DNA from: Epiperipatus broadwayi
Lineage: Eukaryota > Onychophora > Udeonychophora > Euonychophora > Peripatidae
Reading direction: 5' to 3'
NCBI GenBank assembly: GCA_028023455.1
Contig: JAQFVV010006274.1
Span: forward strand, 498,001 to 562,000
Length of the DNA stretch: 64,000 nt
The notes beneath the pieces were generated by a model, which saw nothing but the letters and a program-made list of their open reading frames with translations, was not told where the DNA came from and ran no database searches. Positions 49,920-60,800 of this stretch are shown one piece after another (positions within the stretch are counted from its first letter, which is position 1; each line of letters starts with the position of its first letter). A program made the translations under genes and the position numbers.

Positions 49920-50530
49920 AACCTACTAGAATGAGATGGGGGTGTGAGAAAGAGAAAAGAGAGAGAGAGAAAAGAAGAAAATGCTAATAATGAAATGAGA
50001 GAGGGGTGTGAGAAAGAAAGAAGAGATAGAGAAAGAGAAAATGCTAATAATGAAATGGAAGATAAAAATGATAATGATGAAAGGTAAGTGGAAAGGAAGA
50101 TGAAGAAGATGATAAGGGAGGTGTAGAGAAAGATAATGCTACTAATGAAGTGAGAGAGAGATGTGAGAAAGAAAGAGAAAGAGAAATATAATACTAATAA
50201 TGAAATGGAGATAATGAATAGAATGCTAGTAATGAAATGAAGATAATGATAATGGTAAGGACAAATGATGGAAAAGAAAAGAATTGAGGAGGAAAAGAAG
50301 TGGGGAAAAGTAATAGAATGATATATGTAATGGAGAGAGAAAAGAAATGGGATGATGGAGAGATATGAAAGAGAGATATAAGAAAAGATGGAATAAAGGA
50401 GAGAGAAATGAAATGAAATGATAGAAGAAACTCTTAACGAATGTTTTAAATGGCTGATATGATAGAAAGATATGAGAAATGACATGAAAAGAAATGGAAT
50501 AAAATTGAAATGAAATGAAATAAAATATAA
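49920..50530. repeat. 600-bp purine-strand simple repeat (GAGA, GAAATGAAAT, AATGATAATG)
   Basis: The + strand is almost entirely A and G with interspersed T. It has internal repetition: GTGAGAAAGA... and AAAATGCTAATAATGAAATG recur about 70-100 bp apart several times. The 194-codon minus frame over it, with Ser/Phe/Leu/Ile only, is a low-complexity by-product and not a gene. Long purine tracts can form triplex DNA. Confidence 0.88.
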
Positions 50531-53500
50531 ATGAGAGACTCTAAATGACTCTGCTCAGTGGAGTTGCAATAAATTTAAAGAAAAGAGATGATGATCCAGA
50601 GATGTATAATCAAATAAAGGTCAAATCCAATACTGATGAACTATAACTACTACAGCATATTAATATTTTAATAAACCATACAAAAGATTATCTAAATTAC
50701 TAATCAATGCTTCACTCTCTGAATAAGACCTATGATGCTTTGCTTTAAAATATTATCTTACAGAATTATATTTACTAAAACAACAAGAGTAAATAGCCTC
50801 AGGGATTTTAAAACTAACACGCTTGTGTAAAATTAAAGTTTAAGTTAAGTTGCCTAATAAAGAATTACTGTGATTAATAAATAAATAAGTAACATCTTAG
50901 TAGATCATAAAATAATTATAATATGTTCAATCTTAAAATAATAAACAAAACAAATATTAATTCACACAATTCAATGAATCAATTTAAATTTAACTAATAA
51001 TGGCCTATTATCTAAGATATTACTTGAGCAGAGAAAAGAGCAAGGGTACTTTTAATGCCTTTCCATACTCACAGACAACCACTAAAGACCACAAATGCAA
51101 ATAAATTAGAATTCTTTAAATATATCAGATTTAAGATGATGATAGATAATGTGCAGTGAATATAAGATAAGGTGCAGCTTCTAAAATAATATTAATTAAA
51201 ATATTCTTCTGAAGTACTAATATTGTTAATCTGATATTGCATAACTTTAGTCTGAAAGATATACTGATAATTTAAAAAAAATAAACTTTTAATTAAGTAT
51301 TTTATTAGGTATCTGCTATAATGCAATTATCTATATTTATGATTCAATCTGTGAATCATTTACTTTAACATAGCTTTTTTTTTTTTTAATTTTCAAGATA
51401 ATATTAACTATATTTAATTAACATAGAATATACTTGTAAATTTCTGAATTGAAGATTCAATAACTTTACATTTTAAGATTTTGTGAACTTGGAACCTAAG
51501 ACAATAATATATTCTCATATAAAAGTAAAACAAACAAAACAAAACTTTTGAAATAATAATAATTTGATTTATTAATAATGAGAAGACATGTTTACAGATG
51601 TAGTAGAGTACAAACAATGCCAATACTGCATTAAGATTTAATATCATTATTTGGACTCTTAACAGTTTTTTTTAACTTACACTAATACACTTATTAACCT
51701 CTTAATAACCTACAAAGGTTATTCACTGTTACTTTCTTTTAATAATTATATTTTTCTCAAAAAAAAAAAAAAAATTTAAACTTTAATTATCATATGTACT
51801 TAATAAGCACACTGCTATCCTTCTTTATTAGACTAATTGATAACATTATTGTGTCATCTAATAATCAGAATGACACACAGAACTAGGTTTATATTGAAAA
51901 CTCTAAGCTTAATTTTATACTCCTAAACCTAACAAACACTAAGTTGGAATAAGAATATTCAACAATACTTTTTAAAAATATCATCACTAGTTTCACGGAT
52001 ATAACTAATATCATAGCTAGATATATGTTTAAATCAGATTAAGCTAATATTAAAATTAAACTAACTTAAGTGTATGGGCCAATCATTCATCAGAGATCAG
52101 TTATACTTTTTTTAAAATAACTTTAGTCCACATAAAATTATTCCCTCAATGTTTTAAAGATAATGATTACAAATCCAGCGGCGAAATTCTGGATGAAAAT
52201 ATTAAATTAGTATGTGTGAATTGCCACTTATACCATATGCATATTTAACATACTTTAAAATAAATATAACTTATTTTTGGTTAGCTTGTGTGTGATAAAA
52301 CTATCATAGCAACACAATTCAAACATTGATATACCTATGAGCCTTAAATTAGCTACAACTACCTGAAGAAATATATTTCCTCAAATAAGCATATCTTGTC
52401 ATCACAAATTTAAAACAAATGCAACATGACCTACTGTGGTGGAATTAGCATTAAATCATCACGAATGATAGGCAAAAAATATAAAAGTACCAGGCTCCTC
52501 AGAGCTGGAAAAGAATGTGGTGTCTTTCAAAAAAAAATACCTAACTTTGAGGCAGAAACGAAGATACTTGGAATTCATCTACTGTGTATCTGGGAACAGG
52601 AAAGATGCACCAGAAAAGCACAACCCTCTCATGGGATTTCCAATGCTTATAAAAGTGATCATCATCACTAAAAAATACAATACAATACCTTTTTTTTTTG
52701 GGGACAAGCACTATCAAATCATGGAAATACAATACAATAAGGATGGAGGATTTATCTACTCCATAAAGGATATTCAAAAATTATAAACTAAGCCTAACTC
52801 TTGAGGCTAACAAAGACTAACTAATAGCAAGATATATACTTCACCTAAACTAACTAAGTTATTTCCAAGAAATTTATAAAATACAAAACGTATATCCAAT
52901 GTTCGAACCAACAAAGCAAACTATGTGTCAATTGACTACTGTAGAAAATACTTTGAAATTAAATGCATATAAAATTCTAGGCAAGGCACAATGCGCACAC
53001 AACAAAATATTAAATGCTAAAATATAGTACTAGTGGACTTCTAAAATTGTAAATTAAATGCAAGAATATTTACTTCTCGATGAATGTAAAATATTTGTAA
53101 TTATTCTTAATATAACATTCATAAAACAAATGAATGGATATTCTCTGATAAACTTCTTTAGTAAATTTAAAATAAAAATTGAGTAAAACATCCCATTTAT
53201 ATGAAAATAAGACTATGATATTTAAATCTCTATAATAAAATTATTAAATAGAAACTAGCTAGTGTAATGCTTGATAAATAAACTAAATCTACTTAAGAAT
53301 GGCAAAAAACATTTGCTCATTCAAATAAACCTATTTCATTTTAAAATTATAACCCTAGTTTACCTGTATATTTATGCAAAAGTGTTACAAAAAAAATTAA
53401 TAGCATAAATATTTTATGGTTTTTTTTTTTTAAAACCAATAAAGCAGAGCATAAAAAAAAAAAAAAAATACATTAATTTAAGTTCATATTTCCGCTTCGG

Positions 53501-56500
53501 GACGATTTTTCCATTTCATAACGTGTAGACAATTTATCCAGGTTAAGATATCGATTTGAATTCAAAGTTTCAACTAATACATTTATATACATGGCAACCA
53601 TTTTCAAACGAAAATGTTCAATAGTTCATTAATAATATTTTTTTAAAGAATTAAAAAAAAAAATTAAATAATAAGATTAAGCCGGCATGAAACAAAATAA
53701 ATTCTTCAGCTGAACACCCTTTAATTTATTTATAGGATCCTGAGTTCAAAATTGCATATAATAATAATAATATATATTTCTTTATCTGAAGTTCTTATTC
53801 TCTTTTAGGAAAATGCTTCTTTTAAAATATGGTTTTTTAAATAGTTTTCTAATAATATTCCAAGACGTATTTATTTTTAAAATTAATTTCCTTTGCTTAC
53901 TTTTAAATATGAGAGTAGAAATTTTTTTACTGTTCAAGACATTTCTCCGTTTATATGCTATAATTAATGCCATAAAGTTATTTTTAAATACTGGCAAGTA
54001 TGACCATTTATAATGCACTCAGTAACTATTAATTCATTATTAATCATTATAGATTGCTTTAAAGTTTTATTTCCAAATACATGTCCTTTCTTACGGTGTA
54101 AATAAGAATTATCCTTTAAAATGTATATATTATCTGTTTGCGTTTAGCTAAACAAATCATTTTTATATATGTCAAGATATAAGTAATAACTTTTTTTTTT
54201 TTTTTTTAAAAAAAAAAATCATTCTTTATAGTTTCACTGTAATCGAACGTAGCAGCTTCTTTATAATGTTCTTTTTTAAACTTTAAAAAAAAAAATTTTT
54301 TTTTTTTACATATACTTTTAATCTAACAGGAAAAATAATTAGCATTTTATTTTCAAAATAGTTTAATACAACCAAACGCTTATCTATGGAAATGATTAAT
54401 AGTTTGTTCCTTAACCTTATTTCCAAGTAAAGAAAATTAAACAAGTTAATGTCATATAATATGTGAGACACTTCATTTACTTTAGACATTTTTTTACTAT
54501 AATTTCTATGCCTCGACTGAAATTCAAATTGTCAGAAAAACGGATTACCTTTCTTTTGGTCCTCCATCTCTACAGGACGATTTTAAATATTTTAAACATA
54601 CTTGTATTTTTTTAGAAATATCAAGTTCTTTAAAAAAAAATTTCTTTTATTAATAAAATTTTTAAGATTCAAACCAGTTGAATCGAAACAAGATCAGCCC
54701 CTGGATGGTCCCTCGATCTCCGTTTTATCTCTCACAATTTTTCATCCACCAACAATTCATTAAAAAACCAATAAAAACTATTTTTATATTAAATTTTAAT
54801 ATTCTGACAAACCAGTTGTGGAATCAATCTACTGACGTAGTCAATATAATTTTCCCATACCACGTGACCTTCAGCTGCAAAGTCAAAATTTTATTATTAA
54901 CAAATATTATGCAACAATTTTTTTTAAATGATATTTTATACAATACAATAATAATAAATATAAAATTTAAAGTTATTCTCTTTATTAAACCCTTAAATAT
55001 TTCATTAAAAATAATTTTATCCTCACATTTGCTTTATTTACTTATTTTAAACAATATTGGAATTAAATTATTTTTTTATTCTTATGTTTCCATGTCTATG
55101 CATGCACATATTCTCACATACGTCTGGGCTTTACATTAATTGTTTAAAATTATTTTTAGAATTACAACAATAAAATGTTAACGATTATTTAATCTAACTA
55201 ACTTTTATAACTAGAATGCTAAACTACAAAACTAATAATAAATATTCTTATTTTCTTTTAATAAAAACTTACATATCATTTCTTTTTTAAAATTTCTTAC
55301 TTATTCCAACTTAATAATAATATCTTATTATTATTCTTTAAACATTAGAATAGATTATACAGTAGGTTATTTTGGAATATATTTACTATTTATCAATTCA
55401 CCATTATTTTCTTTTTTTTTTTAACATTTGCTTATGTTAAATTATTACCTAATATCCCTTATCAAACCAACTAATATTATTAAAAATGTGGAGATTATCC
55501 TATTTTAATAATTAACTAGTTTAATTTCCATTTTTATCATCATTATTTTTTTTTAAATCCAAAATTTTAAACAAAAGGTTAAGCTAAGATAACCTTGATT
55601 ACCTCTTGGAACTAATTGGCACTTCAGTTAGGTACAATATACATATGAAAAATTATTTATATATACAAATGTATGAAAAAATACTATTTAAACAACTAAT
55701 TTAAAAGTGCTGAATTATTTGGAAAGACTGAGAATTTAAAGCAAATTAACCGTTGTTAATAAATTAAGTGGAAAGTGATTAAAATATTATAGTGGAGTAA
55801 TGATTAAATTTAATACTTTTTATGATGTGAAATAAAGAATAGAAATTGCAAGATGTTTTAAATGAAGAGCAATTTGTCAGTGATGAAATCAAAATTTTAT
55901 TGTTTATATATTTTTAATAAATATTTCAAACATGTTTTTTTTTTTTGATAATTAAATATTGTTAAAAATTATGTGTAGATGGAAAATTTGAAATTATGAA
56001 AAAATTTTTTTTTGTTTATAAAGCAAAGAATTTATTAGATTTTTAAAGTTAAATAAATAAACTTAGTTATTTGTAAGTGTACAACAGTTAAAAATACTGC
56101 TTAGGTTTCCCTAGTATATTTTATTTTATAAATGTTTCTCAATACTGTGAAATAAATCTGATGTTTTAAATTGAAGAAATTTAGGTATCGCACTTTGACT
56201 TTTATAAGTTATTACCATTTTGTAATTTGCAAGTTATAGACCATGAAAATAAAACATTTTTACATTTCACAATAATTCAAAATATTGGAATATAGATGCT
56301 AACATTATTTAGAAAATTGGAAATGGATGCTATAATTCTTTATCTACTGTTGATGACAGATCAATAACCAATTTAAATCAATGAAAATGATTTTAGATAG
56401 GTGATCCGAACTATTAATTCATTTTTTTTTAAAAAATTGAAGTGAAAAATTCTATAATACAAGGAAAATTTGATGATGAAAGAAACATTGTGTGTACAGT

Positions 56501-57876
56501 TAAATTTTTTAATGAATTCTACATCGTTAAATTTTTGTTATTTAAAACATCTTTTTCTTTCATAAATATTAAAATTTTTTTTTTTTTAAACTGAGTAAAA
56601 CAGACTTATCTATTTATAATGCTACAACATTTCAAAATACTGCATACTTTAGAAAACAAGAATTCAGAAGAAAACCCCCCTGAGATTTGGTAGTTTGATG
56701 TTGAAGTTATTTATTGGAATTTTTTTAATATCAATTTTACATTATTAAATGATATTAAATTATATTTAAAATATTTTTTATTTTCATATTTATTTTAAAT
56801 AATTAAATTTTTTAGTTGAATAAAAGAAACTCTTATTGGAAGTCTACAACAATTAAAAATACTGTACAGGAACTCCTAGTAAAATAAATAATTTGTAATC
56901 TATTTATCATTAATTTTTTTTTTAAGATTGTACAAAATTTTTTTTTAAATATTTTTTTTTATAAGAAATAACAAACAGTATAATTTTTTTATATTAACTT
57001 ATATTTAACAAGTAATTTTGGTGCAGTATATGTATATTTTTTTGAGGAGATTAGATTGAATAAACTAACAAACTCTGCCAGAAATATATGCAGAAAAGCA
57101 CTATATAAGGATGATTTATGTATATGAATATGTTTTATAATTTAAATTTCTTTGTCATTTTTATAATTTTTTTTTTTCATTATTATTTTAAAATTTAAGA
57201 ATAGTAGTTATATCCATTTTTCATTCCATTTTTAATCTGGTTGCACAATATTTATTATACTTATACATGTGAATATGGGTCATTCTTATGAAAGAACTCA
57301 AAATGCTTCCAGAATGTACTAGATTGCAAGTAATTTAGTAGATGAGGATAAATACTTAATGAATAATAAGAATAGGAAAATCAATCTTTCAATCACAAAG
57401 GAATTTCTAGAAGCCTTCTTTACCTCAAAACCAATAAAAAAAGCAAATTTGTGCTAAGCAATATTATTTTATGATCAGAGCACTGGAGTAATGTAATAGC
57501 TTAATATTATAACTAGGGAAATATAAGATAACGAAATATACATCTTTTTAATATTGTTGAAATTTGATAAGTTTGAAATTTTATCTCATTAATCTTTTAA
57601 AATCATATGGTGCAGAAGTCAGGTGCCTTTTTTTTTTTTAAGTATAAAATGTTTTTTGGTAAACTAGATATTCTAGAATATGATTGGAATAAATGGTGTT
57701 TGACTGACTTCAAATATTTATCATGAGTTATCGTCTTTAAAATATGAAGTTTCTGTCTTGAATTTTTTATTATTATCATTAATTTTTATGTGTTGGGTGT
57801 TTAAAAACTCACAGTCAAAATATTTATATTCTATTTTAAATTAATAATCTGGTTTACAGTGAATACTTATTTAAAA
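50531..57876. other. UBR intron interior, 7 kb without supported gene
   Basis: Extremely AT-rich with many A and T homopolymers. Open frames at 52426-52786, 53782-54018 and 54678-55139 are hydrophobic or basic, overlap each other on both strands and match nothing that I recognise. 54.54-54.73 kb has somewhat higher G+C. No repeat family assigned. Confidence 0.45.
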
Positions 57877-57983
57877 CAGGCAAAACTTATTATATGTATT
57901 GCCACACACAGCAAGCTACAGTAATCAATAGATGCCAGAAGGCTTGTGCACAAAATCCCTATCTAGTGCCTACTCATCCAATA

Positions 57984-58024
57984 TCTCAGACTAGTTTCTG
58001 GCTTATGGCCTTCGTCAGTGAGGA
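57984..58024 (-). ncRNA. Type I hammerhead ribozyme, complete core
   Basis: Minus strand in order: TCCTCA (stem I), CTGACGA, AGGCCATAAGCCA (stem II GGC/GCC with a 5-base loop, A.A mismatch at its base), GAAAC, loop TA, GT, then C and TGAGA (stem I). A15.1-U16.1 and C15.2-G16.2 give the two-pair stem III typical of minimal hammerheads. Predicted cleavage is after the C complementary to 57989. Stem I here pairs 4 bp. Confidence 0.78.
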
Positions 58025-58497
58025 GCCTTGGATCTGAGAGCACTGCACCTAGATTTTAGGATCTAATGCAACCCTCCAGCAGCCACCTTTTATCTCCATT
58101 TAACTACAAAACTATGAGTCTTAAATTGAAAACACTTTAATGTTTTCAATTCAAGCCCATCAGCTTATATAGTCATATGGGTCTGAACTCACTTCAGCAC
58201 CCATATATTTTGGTGACTTTGGTTCTTCAATAGCCACCACTATCTTATTAGGCAGGATTGGTTTTAAGCCAATAAACATCACATGACCATCACTTCTTAT
58301 GCTTGTGTATAACTGTTTTAAAACAGGCATACGTATTGCCACACACAGCAAGCTAGAGTAATCAATAGATGCCTGATGGCTTGTGCACAAAATCCTTATC
58401 TAGTGCCTACTCATCCAATATCCCAGATTAGTTTCTGGCTTGCTGCAGGGTTGCATTAAATCCTAAGATCTAGATGCAGTGCTCTCAGATCCAAGGC

Positions 58498-58539
58498 TCC
58501 TCACTGACGAAGGCCACAAGCCAGAAACTAGTCTGGGGA
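58498..58539 (+). ncRNA. Type I hammerhead ribozyme, complete core and 6-bp stem I
   Basis: TCCTCA (58498-58503), CTGACGA (58504-58510), AGGCCACAAGCCA (58511-58523; stem GGC/GCC, loop CACAA), GAA-AC-TA-GT (58524-58532), C58533 as cleavage base, TGGGGA (58534-58539). TCCTCA pairs with TGGGGA through six pairs, one a T.G wobble. All hammerhead invariant positions (CUGANGA, GAAA, UH) are present. The short stems II and III fit the minimal hammerheads known from Penelope-like elements and animal retrozymes, which often need a dimer to cleave well. Confidence 0.82.
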
Positions 58540-58720
58540 TATTGGATGAGTAGGCACTAGATAGGGATTTTGTGCACAAGCCTTCTGGCATCTATTGATT
58601 ACTCTAGCTTGCTGTGTGTGGCAATACATATAGTGAGTTTTGCCTATTTTAAAACAATTATACACAAGCATAAGAAGTTATAGTCATGTGATGTTTATTG
58701 GCTTAAAACCATCCCTGGCT

Positions 58721-59657
58721 AATAGAATACTTATTTAAAAAGAGAAAAAAAATGTATATCTTATGACACATTATATAATAAAATTACTTTCTTAAAATTA
58801 AAAAAAAACAACAAAACTTGTTTTTAAACTCTAGCAAAAGTCTTGAAAATATTAGAAAATAACAACTCGCACCCTCAAATTTCTCACTTAATGAGATTTG
58901 TAAATGAAATATGTAGCTAAAAGATCATTCATAAAATGATTGTTTTGATAGTTATCTTGCCTGATATTTAAAAAACCCAACTTTTTTCTTCATAACTTTG
59001 TGGTAAGAATGAAAGAATGGTCATCCCAACAATAGTTAGTAAAACTTACATTTTATCTTTTTTAGGAATTGATTGAATATGAATAATTTATCAGTTAAGG
59101 AAAAAATTCTCTTACATAGGAAATTTCAAAGAGAGACTGAAGACCAGTGTAAATTGAAAAAAAAAACAACAACAAGTTTTTAAAACAAATAGTATAAGAT
59201 TTTCTAACATTAGAATTAATAAGAATATGTTAATGATAGAAAATTATTAATAGAATAAAAAATTAATAGGATGGGTGAGAACTAAGATTTAAAATATAAA
59301 AAAAAATTTGGCTATAAAGTTCAGTTTTTTTTGTTTTGGAACTAAGAAAAGAGCCATCATCTTTGGCTAGTGTTAGAAAAAACCTGGTACCAGTGTTGAA
59401 CTGGTTAATTTGGAAAGGACCAAAAAACTTGATATCTGTTATGACATATTTTCAAGTACAATGTATGTACATTGCAATTTATATTTTTAAATAAGAACAT
59501 TTTATCATATTTTTATAATGATTAATCTAATGGATTTTATTACATAAAAATGTATTTGACATTATTATTATTTTTAAAGTGAAATTGGGAAAAAAATTAT
59601 TAGGAAAATAAATATTATTATCATATATTTAATACATATCAATATATTTTTTTTTAG
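58721..59657 (+). other. End of UBR intron before exon 6
   Basis: AT-rich, no gene. Ends in the pyrimidine run and TTTTTTTTTAG acceptor at 59657. Confidence 0.5.
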
Positions 59658-59719
59658 GTCTTTATATACTATTAGGAGACTATAATTTAAATTATAATTC
59701 ATTTGAAACACAAACTGAA
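59658..59719 (+). CDS. UBR1/UBR2: UBR1/UBR2-type E3 ubiquitin ligase, internal exon (last in window)
   Basis: Completes the split Gly (G|GT), then LYILLGDYNLNYNSFETQTE and ends in phase 0 at donor GTAAGT. Joined to the previous exon it reads …RLLAG|LYILLGDYN…, the place where vertebrate UBR2 has RLLAGLHVLLSKSEV. The 5' part is convincing; the rest (NYNSFETQTE) lies in a variable linker before the conserved PLRCLVL..Q...MWRRNG block. That block is not found in the remaining 4.3 kb, so the next exon is beyond the window. Confidence 0.88.
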
Positions 59720-60619
59720 GTAAGTATTTATTTTTTTAGTGTTAATTTTTATTTATTTATTGTCTAATTATTATGCACATTCATTATTAATAATGTATAT
59801 ATATGTTTATCTATTTTCAATTCCACTATGTACACATATACTTTTTTTATAATACTTATATATAATAGTAATATGATCCATCCATATATAATTAACAATA
59901 CTATTTACATTTCAACTGGAGCATACTTACCATTGAATAGTAGTGGGGGGGGGGGGGAATTAACATTTTATTCAGATCAAAATACTGGATTTTTTTCGAG
60001 GTTCAGGAAGTTTATGAAATCCCATATGGAGTTAGTAGCTTATTGTGAGAATTTGTTTAGGTATCACATCAGTATTAAAAGCACTCACTACTTTTCATCT
60101 ATATTATTGACTTGAAAGATTTTTCTAATATCAGGGCCTTATCGAGATGTGATACCATTAAAAAAAAAAATCAGTGGGATCATTAAAATTTTTGCATACC
60201 AGTTTGTACTAATTAAAATAATAAGGTTTTTAAGTTAAGTCCCATTGAAATAAAAAATTAGAGCCCATTAATTAAAACATTCGTTAATTTTAGGTCAGAT
60301 TATTTATTTATTGTTATCTCTTCCCCCCTTCACATTTTAAAATTTTTTGTTTTGATTGAATGGTCTTTTAATTTTGTTTCATATGTTGCTTGCAGTGCTT
60401 CTACAAGGTTTTTAAAACAACATTCTTTAATTACATGATGACAGATGTGATCCAGCCAAGTATTGATATGGTAGTAATGTTTATTGTACATTAATGAATC
60501 TGAATAATATATTTCTTATATCTATTGTCTGTGAAAATCTTTGTTTTATACGTGTATGGGTTTAAGGATTAAAAACAGACAGATACATTAAGCATATATA
60601 TATATATATATGTAATATA
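59720..60619 (+). other. Intron following UBR exon 6, no feature recognised
   Basis: Starts GTAAGT. Contains a G run at 59945-59957. A 95-codon frame at 59828-60115 spans that run and has no family resemblance. Confidence 0.45.
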
Positions 60620-60800
60620 ATGAGTGGGCTAATAGCTCTAAATAAGCTTTTTCGATAAATGCCGCAAGAGAAAGCATTTAAAATCTCTATCTACAATTAT
60701 TCCTATCCGCAAATCAGTTTCGAGATAATGGGTGTCGTCAGGCACTAAAATATTTTAGATATTAGATCTAAAATACAAACTGTATATATATTTGTTAAGT
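60620..60800 (-). repeat. Diverged relative of the hammerhead repeat family
   Basis: On the minus strand GTGCCTGACGA (60745-60735) is followed by CACCCATTATCTC and GAAAC (60721-60717), then TGATTTGCGGATAGGAAT, TAGATAGAGATTTTAAATGC and GGCATTTATC. These follow the same order as the main family (GAAACTAGTCTGGGGATATT, TAGATAGGGATTTTGTGC, GGCATCTATTG). Stem II pairs poorly and there is no GTC after GAAAC, so this is a decayed or different subfamily member. Confidence 0.6.

Larger units (their letters stand above)
57877..58720. mobile_element. Cluster of hammerhead-bearing repeats: tandem dimer on minus strand plus an inverted unit
   Basis: Three related units. On the minus strand a 3' half-unit (from about 58440 down) is followed head to tail by a full unit ending near 57877. 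Equivalent bases of their GAAAC motifs lie 437 bp apart (58430 and 57993), giving a ~437-nt monomer. A third unit runs on the + strand from about 58440 to 58720, forming a foldback with the first. Each carries GTGCACAAG, CCTTCTGGCATC and TTTTGCCT.TTTT, ending in ATG.GATGTTTATTGGCTT. Within the full minus unit a 76-codon frame (58390-58160) reads PNKIVVAIEEPKSPKYMGAE and looks oddly protein-like. The arrangement resembles Penelope pseudo-LTR dimers or metazoan retrozymes. Confidence 0.85.

Noticed and set aside
49901-50485. 194-codon minus-strand open frame
   Set aside because: Low-complexity Ser/Phe/Leu/Ile peptide produced by a purine-rich simple repeat on the other strand.
54678-55139. 153-codon + strand frame
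   Set aside because: Ile/Leu/Asn/Phe-rich with no motif, no splice context and overlapping AT-rich noise; no family resemblance.
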